From assembly GCF_004799285.1 (NCBI RefSeq), contig NZ_SSND01000001.1:558001-622000 (forward strand): DNA of 64,000 nucleotides, given 5' to 3'. Made by a program: the position numbers and the translations under genes. Shown in pieces: positions 24,716 through 32,549 of the stretch. Source of the stretch: Aliigemmobacter aestuarii (GTDB taxonomy: Bacteria; Pseudomonadota; Alphaproteobacteria; Rhodobacterales; Rhodobacteraceae). Under the pieces are notes generated by a model, which did not search any database, had not been told where the DNA came from, and saw nothing but the letters and a program-made list of their open reading frames with translations. Every line of letters begins with the position of its first letter. Positions within the stretch are counted from its first letter, which is position 1.

Positions 24716-25918
24716 ATGACGGAACCCAAAGGCCAGCGCGACCCGCGGCTCGACTTCTTCCGGGGTCTCGGCATGTTCATCATTCTGATTGCCCACATCA
24801 CCGGCAACCCCTGGACCTTATGGATCCCGGCGCGGTTCGGTTTTTCCGACGCGACCGAGATGTTCGTCTTCTGCTCGGGCATGGCATCGGCCCTGGCCTT
24901 TGGCGTGGTCTTCAGCCGCGCGGGCTGGCTGATGGGCACGCTGCAAATCGCCAACCGCATCTGGCAAGTCTATTGGGTGCATCTGGGCGTCTTCTTCGTG
25001 ACGCTTGGCCTGATGCTGGCGCTGAACGCAACCGGGGCCTTTCCGCGTGACGAGGTCGGCGCGCTGAATCTTTATCCCTTCCTCAACAACACCGGGCCAA
25101 ATCTTCTTGGCCTGCTGACCCTGACTTATGTGCCCAACTATTTCGACATCCTGCCCATGTATCTGGTGATACTCGCGTTGATCCCGGCCATGATGGCACT
25201 GGTGCGGATCGACCTGCGGCTGGCGATATTGTTCAGTCTGACGCTGTGGGTCGCGGCGTCCGTAGGGTTGAACCTGCCGGCCGAGGCCTGGTTCAGCAAA
25301 CCTTCGGAACGTGGCTGGTTCTTCAACCCGTTTTCCTGGCAGCTCGTTTTCTTTACCGGTTTTGCACTGATGGCGGGATGGCTGCCCTCGCCACCAGTGC
25401 ACCGTGTGCTTGTCGGGATATCGATCGCCATTTTGGTGCTTTCGATCCCCTTTTCCTGGCACAAGATCATCGGCGCATCGGAAGTGCTGCGCGACTGGCG
25501 AAGAGAGTGGTCGATCCTGTTCGACAAGACTGATTTCGGCATCCTGCGCTATATCCACTTTCTCGCGCTTGCCTATCTCGCCTGGGTCGTTGCCGGCCCC
25601 GGCGGTGCGCGGCTGAGGCATGGCGGACGGGTTGGGGCCGTGGTCGCCGTGATCATGCAGGTCGGTCAGCAATCTCTGGCAGTTTTCGCGGCATCAATGG
25701 TGATGGCGCGGGTCCTTGGCGCCATCCTGAAACTGGCCGGCGGGGGCATGATGGCGGCGCTGGCGGTAAACCTTGCCGGCTTCGCAATCATCATCGCCGT
25801 GGCAAGGCTTTCCGCATTCTTCAAGGCGAGACCCTGGAAGACCCCGCGCCCGCAGCCCGCAGAAGTGCCGCTAGACCTGCCGACGCGACAGCCCGTCCCG
25901 GTGAAGATGCGGTCATGA
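24716..25918 (+). CDS. opgC: OpgC family acyltransferase (periplasmic glucan succinylation)
   Basis: An integral membrane protein of 400 residues. It begins RDPRLDFFRGLGMFIILIAHITGNPWTLWIPARFGFSDATEMFVFCSGMASALAFG, the OpgC signature, and has about ten membrane helices. OpgC proteins add succinyl or related groups to osmoregulated periplasmic glucans. A C-terminal cytoplasmic tail is proline-rich. The ATG at 24716 is one base after the TPR stop, and an alternative GTG at 24707 overlaps it. The downstream opgG start overlaps the stop by four bases. Together with opgG and opgH it forms a complete glucan synthesis and decoration set. Confidence 0.88.
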   Translation: MTEPKGQRDPRLDFFRGLGMFIILIAHITGNPWTLWIPARFGFSDATEMFVFCSGMASALAFGVVFSRAGWLMGTLQIANRIWQVYWVHLGVFFVTLGLMLALNATGAFPRDEVGALNLYPFLNNTGPNLLGLLTLTYVPNYFDILPMYLVILALIPAMMALVRIDLRLAILFSLTLWVAASVGLNLPAEAWFSKPSERGWFFNPFSWQLVFFTGFALMAGWLPSPPVHRVLVGISIAILVLSIPFSWHKIIGASEVLRDWRREWSILFDKTDFGILRYIHFLALAYLAWVVAGPGGARLRHGGRVGAVVAVIMQVGQQSLAVFAASMVMARVLGAILKLAGGGMMAALAVNLAGFAIIIAVARLSAFFKARPWKTPRPQPAEVPLDLPTRQPVPVKMRS

Positions 25919-27447
25919 CCGACCTGTCCCGCCGACATGTCCTTGGCCTGCTTGGTGGGTTGTCCGTGCTTGGCTTTCGCCCTGCGGACGCCGAAGAGGC
26001 AGCGGGCGCCGTGCTTGGCCCGTCCACCCCGTTCGACCACGAGATGATCGTCACCCGCGCCCGGGCGCTGGCCGCGGCCCCCTATTCTTCGCCACCGGCG
26101 GTCAGCCAGGACTGGCTGGACCTGTCTTACGATGATTTCCGCGGCATCTGGTTCGACACGCGGCATACCCTGTTCCGCGGCAGTCCGGGTTCGGTTCAAG
26201 CCGAATTCTTCGTCGCGGGGCTCTTCTTCCCGCACAAGATCGGCCTTCATGCCGTTGACGGCAACCAGTCGCGCGAAGTGCAATTCCAGCTGCGGCTCTT
26301 CGACAGCACCGACAAGTTCCCCGCCCTTCCGGAAGAGGGCACCGGTTTTGCTGGGTTTCGCCTTTTGGGAGAGATTGACGTCAAGGACCGCTTCCAGGAA
26401 TACGCGGTCTTTCAGGGCGCAAGCTATTTCCGCGCGATCGGCCGGGGTCACGCCTACGGAATCTCGGCCCGGGGCCTGGCGTTGAACACGGCCGCAGACG
26501 GGCGGGAAGAATTCCCCATCTTCCGCGACTTCTGGATCGAGGCGGCGGAGCCCGGCGCAGCCGAGGTCACGATCCACGCGCTGATGGACAGCCCCTCGGT
26601 CGCCGGGGCCTACAGCTTCCGCGTCAGGAAGGGCGAGACGACCGAGATGACCGTCAGCGCCCGGCTGTTTCCGCGTGTCGACCTGACGACCGTTGGCATC
26701 GCGCCGGGGACCTCGATGTTCCTTTTCAACGATATCAATCGCACCCGCTTTGACGACTTCCGCGAGGCGGTGCATGACAGTGACGGGCTTCTGATCCTGA
26801 ACGGTGCCGGCGAGGTGATCTGGCGCCCGCTGACCAACCCAAGGACCGTCAACGTCAGCACCTTTGCCGACACCAGCCCACGCGGCTTCGGCCTGATGCA
26901 GCGTGCACGCAAGCCCGGCGACTACAACGATCTGGTCGCCCATTACGAACGCCGCCCCTCGCTGTGGGTCGAACCCGATGGCGATTGGGGACAGGGCGCG
27001 GTGATGCTGGTGGAAATCCCCACCGACAAGGAGATCAACGACAACATCGTCGCCTTCTGGCGCCCGGCTGCACCCCTCGCTGCCGGATCAGAGCACCGCT
27101 TTGACTATCGCATCTACTGGTGCGCAGACAGCCCGGCCGAGGGAACCGTCGCCCCGGTGATCGCCACCCGCACGGGCGCCCGCATTTTCGAGGAGGGGCG
27201 ACTATTCACCGTCGACTACGCCCCGCACCCGGCCCTTGGCGATGATCCTGCACGGATCGTGCCCCGCGTCAGCACCAGCGCGGGCGAGATTTCCGGCCAC
27301 TACCTGCAACGAAACCCCGCCACTGGCGGCATGCGGCTGGACTTCACCCTGAAGGGCGATGCCCCGGTGGCCGAACTGAGGGCCGAGCTCTGGCGGGGCA
27401 GCCAGCGCGTGGCCGAGGTCTGGCTGAACCGTTGGGTCGGCACATGA
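25915..27447 (+). CDS. opgG: Periplasmic glucan biosynthesis protein, OpgG/OpgD family
   Basis: A 510-residue exported protein. The N terminus has a twin-arginine signal (L-S-R-R-H-V-L-G followed by a hydrophobic run). The mature part follows the OpgG/OpgD layout: FDHEMIVTRARALAAAPYSSPPA, LSYDDFRGIWFDTRHTLFR, the beta-sandwich SYFRAIGRGHAYGISARGLALNTA, and the later WRPLTNPRTVNVSTFADTSPRGFGLMQRARKPGDYNDLVAHYERRPSLWVEPDGDWGQGAV. OpgG acts in forming or branching the beta-glucan backbone in the periplasm. The Tat signal is more usual for OpgD, so the G/D assignment is not firm. It overlaps opgC and opgH by four bases each. Confidence 0.9.
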   Translation: MTDLSRRHVLGLLGGLSVLGFRPADAEEAAGAVLGPSTPFDHEMIVTRARALAAAPYSSPPAVSQDWLDLSYDDFRGIWFDTRHTLFRGSPGSVQAEFFVAGLFFPHKIGLHAVDGNQSREVQFQLRLFDSTDKFPALPEEGTGFAGFRLLGEIDVKDRFQEYAVFQGASYFRAIGRGHAYGISARGLALNTAADGREEFPIFRDFWIEAAEPGAAEVTIHALMDSPSVAGAYSFRVRKGETTEMTVSARLFPRVDLTTVGIAPGTSMFLFNDINRTRFDDFREAVHDSDGLLILNGAGEVIWRPLTNPRTVNVSTFADTSPRGFGLMQRARKPGDYNDLVAHYERRPSLWVEPDGDWGQGAVMLVEIPTDKEINDNIVAFWRPAAPLAAGSEHRFDYRIYWCADSPAEGTVAPVIATRTGARIFEEGRLFTVDYAPHPALGDDPARIVPRVSTSAGEISGHYLQRNPATGGMRLDFTLKGDAPVAELRAELWRGSQRVAEVWLNRWVGT

Positions 27448-29201
27448 CAGCCGCGTTTCGCCATCCGCTGACCGAAGCTGCGGCAACCCCGCCCCTTGCC
27501 ATGCCGGACCAATCTTTCGGCGTGCCGTTCACAGACCCGGCCGCGCCAGGGATCCGATCGCCCCGCTCGGTGCGCGCTGTCCGGCTTGCGGTGCTGACCC
27601 TGCCCCTGGGCGTGACCACGGCCCTCGCCTGGACGGGACTGGGCTGGTTCACCGTCGATGGCCATTTGGCCGCCACCGAAGCCGCGCTGGTCGCCGTCAC
27701 CGTCGTTGCCTTCTACTGGGTGGTGCTGTCGGTCGCCACGGCCGTACTTGGCGTCTTTTGGCGCCCCCGACCTCAGGCGGCGGCCCTTCACGGCTTGTCC
27801 ATCGCAATCCTTCTGCCGATGTATGGGGAACCTGCGAGGCAAACCATTGGCAATGCCCTGGCCTTGCTTTCCCCGTTGACCGGCTGGGGGCGGCACCGGT
27901 TTTCGCTGCACATCCTGTCGGACACCCGTGACCCTGTAGCCGCGCAGGCCGAACTGGCCGCATTTTCTGTCGCCCGGCTGGCCAATCCGGGTCTTGCGCT
28001 GCACTATCGCCGTCGCGCCGCCAATACCGACTACAAGTCCGGCAACATTCGCGACTGGGTGACCAAGGCAGGTCAGGACCACGACGCGATGCTGATCCTC
28101 GATGCCGACAGTATCATGGCACCGGACAGCGTGATCCTGATGGCTGACCGGATGGCGACCGAACCGGGGCTTGGCCTGATCCAGACCGTCCCGCGTGTCC
28201 TTTGGGGCAACACCCTTTGGCAGCGGCTGCAGTCCTTTGCATCAGAGGTCTATGGAACCAACCTTGGCCGGGGCTTTGCGATGTGGACCGGTGCCGAAGG
28301 CAATTTCCTTGGCCATAACGCATTGGTCCGGACCCGAGCCTTCGCCGCCTGCGCGGGCTTGCCGCATCTGCCGGGGCGCGCGCCGCGCGGAGGTGTTATC
28401 CTCAGCCACGATTTCGTCGAGGCAGCGCTGATTCGTCGCGGCGGATGGGGCGTGAAGATGATGCCCGAGGCATCGGAAAGCTTTGAAGACACGCCCGAGA
28501 CACTGCCCGGTTACCTGCGTCGCGACCGCCGCTGGTGTCAGGGCAATATGCAGCATCTGCGGCTTCTGGCGACGCCCGGTCTGCACATTGTCTCGCGCTT
28601 TCATCTTTTTCAGGGGGCCATGGCCTATCTGGCCTCGGTCTGGTGGCTGGCGCTTCTGACCCTTTGGGCCCTGTCCGGCCCGGGCGGGGCCCTGCCTGAT
28701 CCGTTTCTGGCCAATCCGTTCATGCCCGTCTGGCCCGACCTTCCCCCGGTTAGCCAGGCCGTCCTGACCGGAACGGTGGGGCTGATGCTCTTGGGGCCCA
28801 AGCTTCTGGGGAGTGCGGCACATCTGCGCGACCGGGATTTTCGCCTGCGTGACCTCCCCGGCTTTGCTGTCTCGGTGCTGGTCGAGATCGTCTTGTCTGT
28901 CCTGCTTGCCCCCGCCTTGATGGTCCATCAGGTCCGCGCCGTCTTGCAGACCCTTGTCGGGGTGAATGGTGGCTGGATGCCGCATCTCACCGGGCGTCCG
29001 GGCTTTCGAACCCTTCTGCGCTTTCACTTGACCGAAACGGCGCTTGGGGTGACGCTTCTCGGCCTGTGTTTCGCGGGGCAGATCGACCTCTGGCTTCTTC
29101 CTGTTGCAGGAAGTCTGGCGCTGACAAGCCTTCTGTCATGGTTGGTTCAGCGCAACGTCGCATCGCGCTGGTTCTTAAGGCCCTTGGGAACCGACAAATG
29201 A
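27444..29201 (+). CDS. opgH: Glucan glucosyltransferase OpgH
   Basis: The inner-membrane enzyme that polymerises glucose from UDP-glucose into the beta-linked backbone of osmoregulated periplasmic glucans. The 585-residue protein has a family 2 glycosyltransferase domain with AMLILDADSIMAPDSVILM (the D-x-D site), TGAEGNFLGHNALVRTRAF, LSHDFVEAALIRRGGWGVKMMPEASESFEDTPETL and RRDRRWCQGNMQHLRLL. The last of these is the Q/R-x-x-R-W equivalent. About seven membrane helices flank it. It is shorter than the enterobacterial homologue, as in other alphaproteobacteria. The ATG at 27444 overlaps the opgG stop (ATGA). The earlier TTG at 27432 is less likely. Confidence 0.9.
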   Translation: MTAAFRHPLTEAAATPPLAMPDQSFGVPFTDPAAPGIRSPRSVRAVRLAVLTLPLGVTTALAWTGLGWFTVDGHLAATEAALVAVTVVAFYWVVLSVATAVLGVFWRPRPQAAALHGLSIAILLPMYGEPARQTIGNALALLSPLTGWGRHRFSLHILSDTRDPVAAQAELAAFSVARLANPGLALHYRRRAANTDYKSGNIRDWVTKAGQDHDAMLILDADSIMAPDSVILMADRMATEPGLGLIQTVPRVLWGNTLWQRLQSFASEVYGTNLGRGFAMWTGAEGNFLGHNALVRTRAFAACAGLPHLPGRAPRGGVILSHDFVEAALIRRGGWGVKMMPEASESFEDTPETLPGYLRRDRRWCQGNMQHLRLLATPGLHIVSRFHLFQGAMAYLASVWWLALLTLWALSGPGGALPDPFLANPFMPVWPDLPPVSQAVLTGTVGLMLLGPKLLGSAAHLRDRDFRLRDLPGFAVSVLVEIVLSVLLAPALMVHQVRAVLQTLVGVNGGWMPHLTGRPGFRTLLRFHLTETALGVTLLGLCFAGQIDLWLLPVAGSLALTSLLSWLVQRNVASRWFLRPLGTDK

Positions 29202-30016
29202 AAGCGGGGGGTTCGGCTCTTGCCCTTCTGTTGATGACCGGGACCGCCCAGGCCGACTGCGGGCAGGACACTGACGCGTGCAAGGCACCAGGCGGCACCT
29301 ACCACATCGTGTTGCCCGAAGATGTCAAGAAGCCGCCCCCCGCGATCCTTCTGCTGCATGGCTATGGCGGCGAGGGGCTGGGCATCATCCGCAACGCGCC
29401 CATGGTCGGCCAGATGACGGGCCGCGGTTTTGCCGTGATCGCACCCGACGGCCAGCCGCGCGAAAATGGCAAGGGGCGGACATGGGGCTTTCACCCCGAC
29501 CGGCCTTCGGCCAGAGACGAGATCGCCTTCCTGATGGCCGTCGCTGACGACGCCGCATCCCGCTTCGGGCTGGATCGGGGCCAGATGCTTCTGGCGGGTT
29601 TTTCCATCGGCGGATCGATGACAAGCTATGTCGCTTGCGCGCGGCCACAGGCATTCGCTGCCTATGCACCCGTTGCGGGCAGCTTTTGGCGGCCGCATCC
29701 CGAGGCCTGCGCCGGCCCGGTGCAACTGCTTTACTCACATGGCAAGGCCGATCGGACTGTGCCGATCGAAGGCCGCGAGGTCATGCCGGGCTTCGTGCAA
29801 GGAAATGTCTTCGAAGCGATGGACATTTGGCGCGCGACCAATGTCTGCCAGTCAGACAAACCTGACGCAAGTCGCACCCTTGGTATCTACACGATCGAGG
29901 ATTGGACCCGCTGCGCGCCGGGTGGAAGCCTGAGCTTTGCCCTGCACGGCGGGGGACACAGCATCCCAAAGGGCTGGGCGCAGATGGCCATGGACTGGTT
30001 CGACGCCCTGCGCTGA
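29198..30016 (+). CDS. Exported alpha/beta hydrolase, PHB depolymerase/esterase type
   Basis: A 272-residue esterase with a signal peptide (MKAGGSALALLLMTGTAQA). The oxyanion loop LLHGYGGEG, nucleophile elbow LAGFSIGGS (Ser136), HGKADRTVP (catalytic Asp) and FALHGGGHSIPKG (catalytic His) are all present. The family includes polyhydroxybutyrate depolymerases and feruloyl/acetyl esterases such as LpqC. The ATG overlaps the opgH stop (ATGA), so it is coupled to glucan synthesis; a role in removing or exchanging ester groups on the glucan is inferred. The gene is convergent with nrsF, nine bases away. Confidence 0.82.
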   Translation: MKAGGSALALLLMTGTAQADCGQDTDACKAPGGTYHIVLPEDVKKPPPAILLLHGYGGEGLGIIRNAPMVGQMTGRGFAVIAPDGQPRENGKGRTWGFHPDRPSARDEIAFLMAVADDAASRFGLDRGQMLLAGFSIGGSMTSYVACARPQAFAAYAPVAGSFWRPHPEACAGPVQLLYSHGKADRTVPIEGREVMPGFVQGNVFEAMDIWRATNVCQSDKPDASRTLGIYTIEDWTRCAPGGSLSFALHGGGHSIPKGWAQMAMDWFDALR

Positions 30017-30025
30017 CGCCTCGTG

Positions 30026-30661
30026 CTACCAGCGCAGGACCCGCGTTCCGATCAGCGTGGTTGCAACCGTCACCCCGCCAATGGCCAACCCGTACCAGGT
30101 GACATAGAAGAGCGGGCTGTCCTCGGTGCAATACAAGGCATAGGCCATCGCCGCGAAACCGCTGCCGCCCAGGCCCGCCGCAAAACCGGCAAGAGCGGGC
30201 GTCGTGGTCGCCCCGCGGCGGAGGCTAAAGAGGATCGCCGCGACCGGCAGAACCGACAAAAGCGGGATCATCACAAGGCATGTCGTCATCGTCTTTCCGA
30301 CCAGAGCCATCTGCCGCCCCTCCCCGGGCGTTGACGCATAGGCCCAGACCAGCATCGCAAGCGCTGCTGCCGCCGGAACGACCAGAGGCCACAGACGGGC
30401 AGAACCGCGCCCCTCTGGCCTTGCCAGCACAAGCGCCAGCCTCACGCCCAAAGCCCCGAAGGCGCCGGTCAGCACATAGCGCATCACCGACATCGGATTG
30501 GCCAGTGACTGAACCAGATCCGCCCGCAGGCCAAGCAGCCCCCAAACGACGAGAACAGCAGCCGCAATCGCAAAGACCAACGCAGGCCAGAGAATGGCGC
30601 GCGGAGGGGTGTCCGTCACAGTGTCGGCGGCAAGTGCCGCGATGAGATCCTCGGTCTTCAT
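30026..30661 (-). CDS. nrsF: NrsF family anti-sigma factor (DUF1109)
   Basis: A 211-residue protein with six predicted membrane helices and an N-terminal cytoplasmic MKTEDLIAALA segment, the typical start of DUF1109/NrsF proteins. Two cysteines, Cys128 (MTTCLVM) and Cys178 (YALYCTEDSP), lie 50 residues apart in the membrane or periplasmic half. In Caulobacter NrsF two cysteines with the same spacing are needed for the response. It is expected to hold the ECF sigma factor at the inner membrane until a metal or oxidant signal arrives. The ATG overlaps the sigma stop (ATGA), the usual arrangement for a sigma/anti-sigma pair. Confidence 0.87.
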   Translation of the reverse strand: MKTEDLIAALAADTVTDTPPRAILWPALVFAIAAAVLVVWGLLGLRADLVQSLANPMSVMRYVLTGAFGALGVRLALVLARPEGRGSARLWPLVVPAAAALAMLVWAYASTPGEGRQMALVGKTMTTCLVMIPLLSVLPVAAILFSLRRGATTTPALAGFAAGLGGSGFAAMAYALYCTEDSPLFYVTWYGLAIGGVTVATTLIGTRVLRW

Positions 30662-31191
30662 CGAATATGCCTTTCCCGTAGGTCGGCCAATGTCTTGAAA
30701 GCGCGATGCAGGGCTACCCGGACCGCTCCTTCGGTCATGTTGAGGGCCTTCCCGACCTCAGCCACGCTTGCCCCCTCGATCCCGATCATCCGGACCAGCC
30801 GGCCCGACCGATCATCCAGAAGTCCGATCATTTTCGCCATGTCGGCGGCCTCGGTCGGATCGGGCCCGGGTTCTGCAGCAAGGACGTCGCCAAAATCCTC
30901 GATCTGAACTTCCACCTTGCCGCCCCGCGCCCGGAGGGCGTCGACGACCTTGTAGCGCACGATGGCATAAAGCCACGGACGGACTGGCGACCCGACCTGC
31001 CAGGTGTGCCGCTTCAGGTGCACCGCCAGCAGCACCTCTTGCAGTACATCCTCGCACACCGCCTCGCCCAGGCCGCCGCCCCTGGCCCGAACAATGCCCC
31101 GCAAGACTGGCGTGATCGTACGCAGGAAGGCTGTGTAGGCCCGGCTGTCGCCCGCGTTCGCCTCCGCCAGCAAACTACTCCAATCATCCAT
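30658..31191 (-). CDS. ECF sigma factor (SigF/ECF16-like)
   Basis: A 178-residue RNA polymerase sigma factor with regions 2 and 4 only. Region 2 reads YTAFLRTITPVLRGIVRARGG...CEDVLQEVLLAVHLKRHTWQVGSPVRPWLYAIVRYKVVDALRARGG, and region 4 DDRSGRLVRMIGIEGASVAEVGKALNMTEGAVRVALHRAFKTLADL. GGAAGG lies eight bases before the ATG at 31191. A longer reading to 31332 was rejected because promoter P4 lies within it. The DUF1109 partner places it in the SigF/ECF16 type. The copy of the promoter motif before its own gene implies autoregulation. Confidence 0.9.
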   Translation of the reverse strand: MDDWSSLLAEANAGDSRAYTAFLRTITPVLRGIVRARGGGLGEAVCEDVLQEVLLAVHLKRHTWQVGSPVRPWLYAIVRYKVVDALRARGGKVEVQIEDFGDVLAAEPGPDPTEAADMAKMIGLLDDRSGRLVRMIGIEGASVAEVGKALNMTEGAVRVALHRAFKTLADLRERHIR

Positions 31192-31216
31192 CAATGGCGC
31201 CTTCCTTGCCGGTCCA

Positions 31217-31241
31217 TTCGCAACTGACGTCCGTCCGTTAC
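31217..31241 (-). promoter_or_regulatory. ECF-type promoter P4 (sigma/nrsF autoregulation)
   Basis: On the minus strand GTAACG (31241-31236), 15 bases, then GCGAA with CGAA at 31220-31217, 25 bases before the sigma start. The spacer is one base shorter than in P1-P3. Confidence 0.6.
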
Positions 31242-31287
31242 AAAGGTCCAGCAATCTTTCGCAGGAATTCACCAAAGCGTGAAGGAT

Positions 31288-31312
31288 GTAATGAACGCCC
31301 CAGCCAAGCGAA
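31288..31312 (+). promoter_or_regulatory. ECF-type promoter P5 (before ccdA/thioredoxin)
   Basis: GTAATG at 31288-31293, 15 bases, GCGAA with CGAA at 31309-31312, 78 bases before the ccdA start. It is divergent from P4. Both share the same GCGAATGG -10 region and a 15-base spacer. Confidence 0.6.
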
Positions 31313-31390
31313 TGGCCCTGTAGATGCGGCAACCTGGCTCAATGAGGGCCTGGAGGTTCGCGAAACCCAGACACGAAACAGGGGCGGTCC

Positions 31391-32104
31391 TTGGAACTGA
31401 TATTCTCATATCTCGCGGGGCTTTTGACGCTTATCAACCCTTGCGTTCTGCCTGTCCTGCCCATCGTCCTTGCCTCAAGCCTGCACCAGGATCGCCGGGC
31501 ACCCATTGCCCTGGCCGCCGGGCTGAGCGTGTCCTTCGTGGTGCTCGGCCTTGGCGTCACCGCCATCGGTCCTGCTCTGGGCGTCGATTCTGACACCGTC
31601 TCGCAGGCTGCCGCCCTGGTCATGGTGGCTTTCGGGCTGGTCATGCTGGTGCCTGTCTTCTCGCGCCGTTTCGCTGCGGCAACGGCAGGTCTCGCCGCGC
31701 GCGCGGACGCACAAATTGACCAGACCAGCGCAACCGGCCTTGGCGGGCAATTCGTATCTGGCGCGCTTCTCGGTGCCGTCTGGAGCCCATGCATCGGCCC
31801 CACCCTTGGTGCAGCCATCGCGCTTGCCTCGACCGGCGACAGCCTTGGCCGGGCCGGGGCCATCATGCTGGCTTTTGCCTTGGGGGTCTCGACCCTGATT
31901 CTGGGCTTGGCCTATGGCGCGAAGTCCGCGCTTCGCCGCCGCCAGGCCTGGTTGCGCGCGCTGGCGGAACGGTCGAAGCCGATCATGGGGGCGGTCTTCG
32001 TCATGGTCGGCACCGCGCTTTGGTTCCGTCTGCACCACATCGCCGAGGCCTGGCTTATCGATACCCTTCCCCCATGGCTGATCGACCTGTCGGTCAGCCT
32101 CTGA
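31391..32104 (+). CDS. CcdA/DsbD-type thiol-electron transporter
   Basis: A 237-residue membrane protein of the DsbD/CcdA family, which carries reducing equivalents from cytoplasmic thioredoxin across the inner membrane. It has about six helices and the paired cysteines at Cys18 (LINPCVLPVLPIVL) and Cys134 (VWSPCIGPTLG), each followed by proline-rich motifs as in CcdA. The start is a TTG at 31391 with AGGGG upstream and gives the usual M-E-L-x-F-S-Y-L-A-G-L-L-T-L-I-N-P-C opening. The thioredoxin gene 27 bases downstream is the obvious electron acceptor. It has its own ECF-type promoter, so it belongs to the stimulon rather than to cytochrome c maturation. Confidence 0.87.
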   Translation: MELIFSYLAGLLTLINPCVLPVLPIVLASSLHQDRRAPIALAAGLSVSFVVLGLGVTAIGPALGVDSDTVSQAAALVMVAFGLVMLVPVFSRRFAAATAGLAARADAQIDQTSATGLGGQFVSGALLGAVWSPCIGPTLGAAIALASTGDSLGRAGAIMLAFALGVSTLILGLAYGAKSALRRRQAWLRALAERSKPIMGAVFVMVGTALWFRLHHIAEAWLIDTLPPWLIDLSVSL

Positions 32105-32131
32105 TCCCCCTGTCCCCGAAAGGAACCCAGA

Positions 32132-32539
32132 ATGAACCGTCGCACCTTCCTTGCATCGACCGCCGCGCTTGCCCTTCTGCCCCTGAGCCTGCAAGCCGCC
32201 GAACCCATCCTCTACAAACCCGGGACAGCCGAGGCCGACATGGACGGCGGCAAGATCGTGCTTCTGGATTTCTGGGCCAGCTGGTGCACGACCTGCGCCG
32301 CCCAGGAAAGGATCCTGGCCGAGCTCAAGGCCGAGAACCCGGCCTACGAGCAGAAAATCGCCTTCTACAAGATCGACTGGGACATCTACAGCAAGGATAC
32401 CCTTTCCAAGTCGCTGCAAATTCCCCGGCGTTCGACCCTTGTCATTCTGCAGGGCCGTAAAGAGCTTGGCCGCATCGTCGCCGGAACCTCGAAGGCCCAG
32501 ATCAGGGATCTTCTCGATATGGGTCTCGCTGCCAGCTAA
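32132..32539 (+). CDS. Exported thioredoxin-fold protein
   Basis: A 135-residue thioredoxin-like protein with a signal peptide (MNRRTFLASTAALALLPLSLQA, with an Arg-Arg pair). The active site is LDFWASWCTTCAAQ, Cys52-Thr-Thr-Cys55. The fold resembles the C-terminal domain of DsbD, and 'RRSTLVILQGRKELGRI' provides the cis-proline-like segment. It probably receives electrons from the upstream CcdA-like transporter and reduces periplasmic disulfides or an oxidised substrate. It closes the ccdA unit and is followed by a hairpin. Confidence 0.87.
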   Translation: MNRRTFLASTAALALLPLSLQAAEPILYKPGTAEADMDGGKIVLLDFWASWCTTCAAQERILAELKAENPAYEQKIAFYKIDWDIYSKDTLSKSLQIPRRSTLVILQGRKELGRIVAGTSKAQIRDLLDMGLAAS

Positions 32540-32549
32540 GGGGTCGGCC

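Noticed and set aside
30658-31332. A 47-residue N-terminal extension of the ECF sigma factor
   Set aside because: The extension covers the promoter motif P4; the ATG at 31191 has GGAAGG at ideal distance and gives the normal sigma start.
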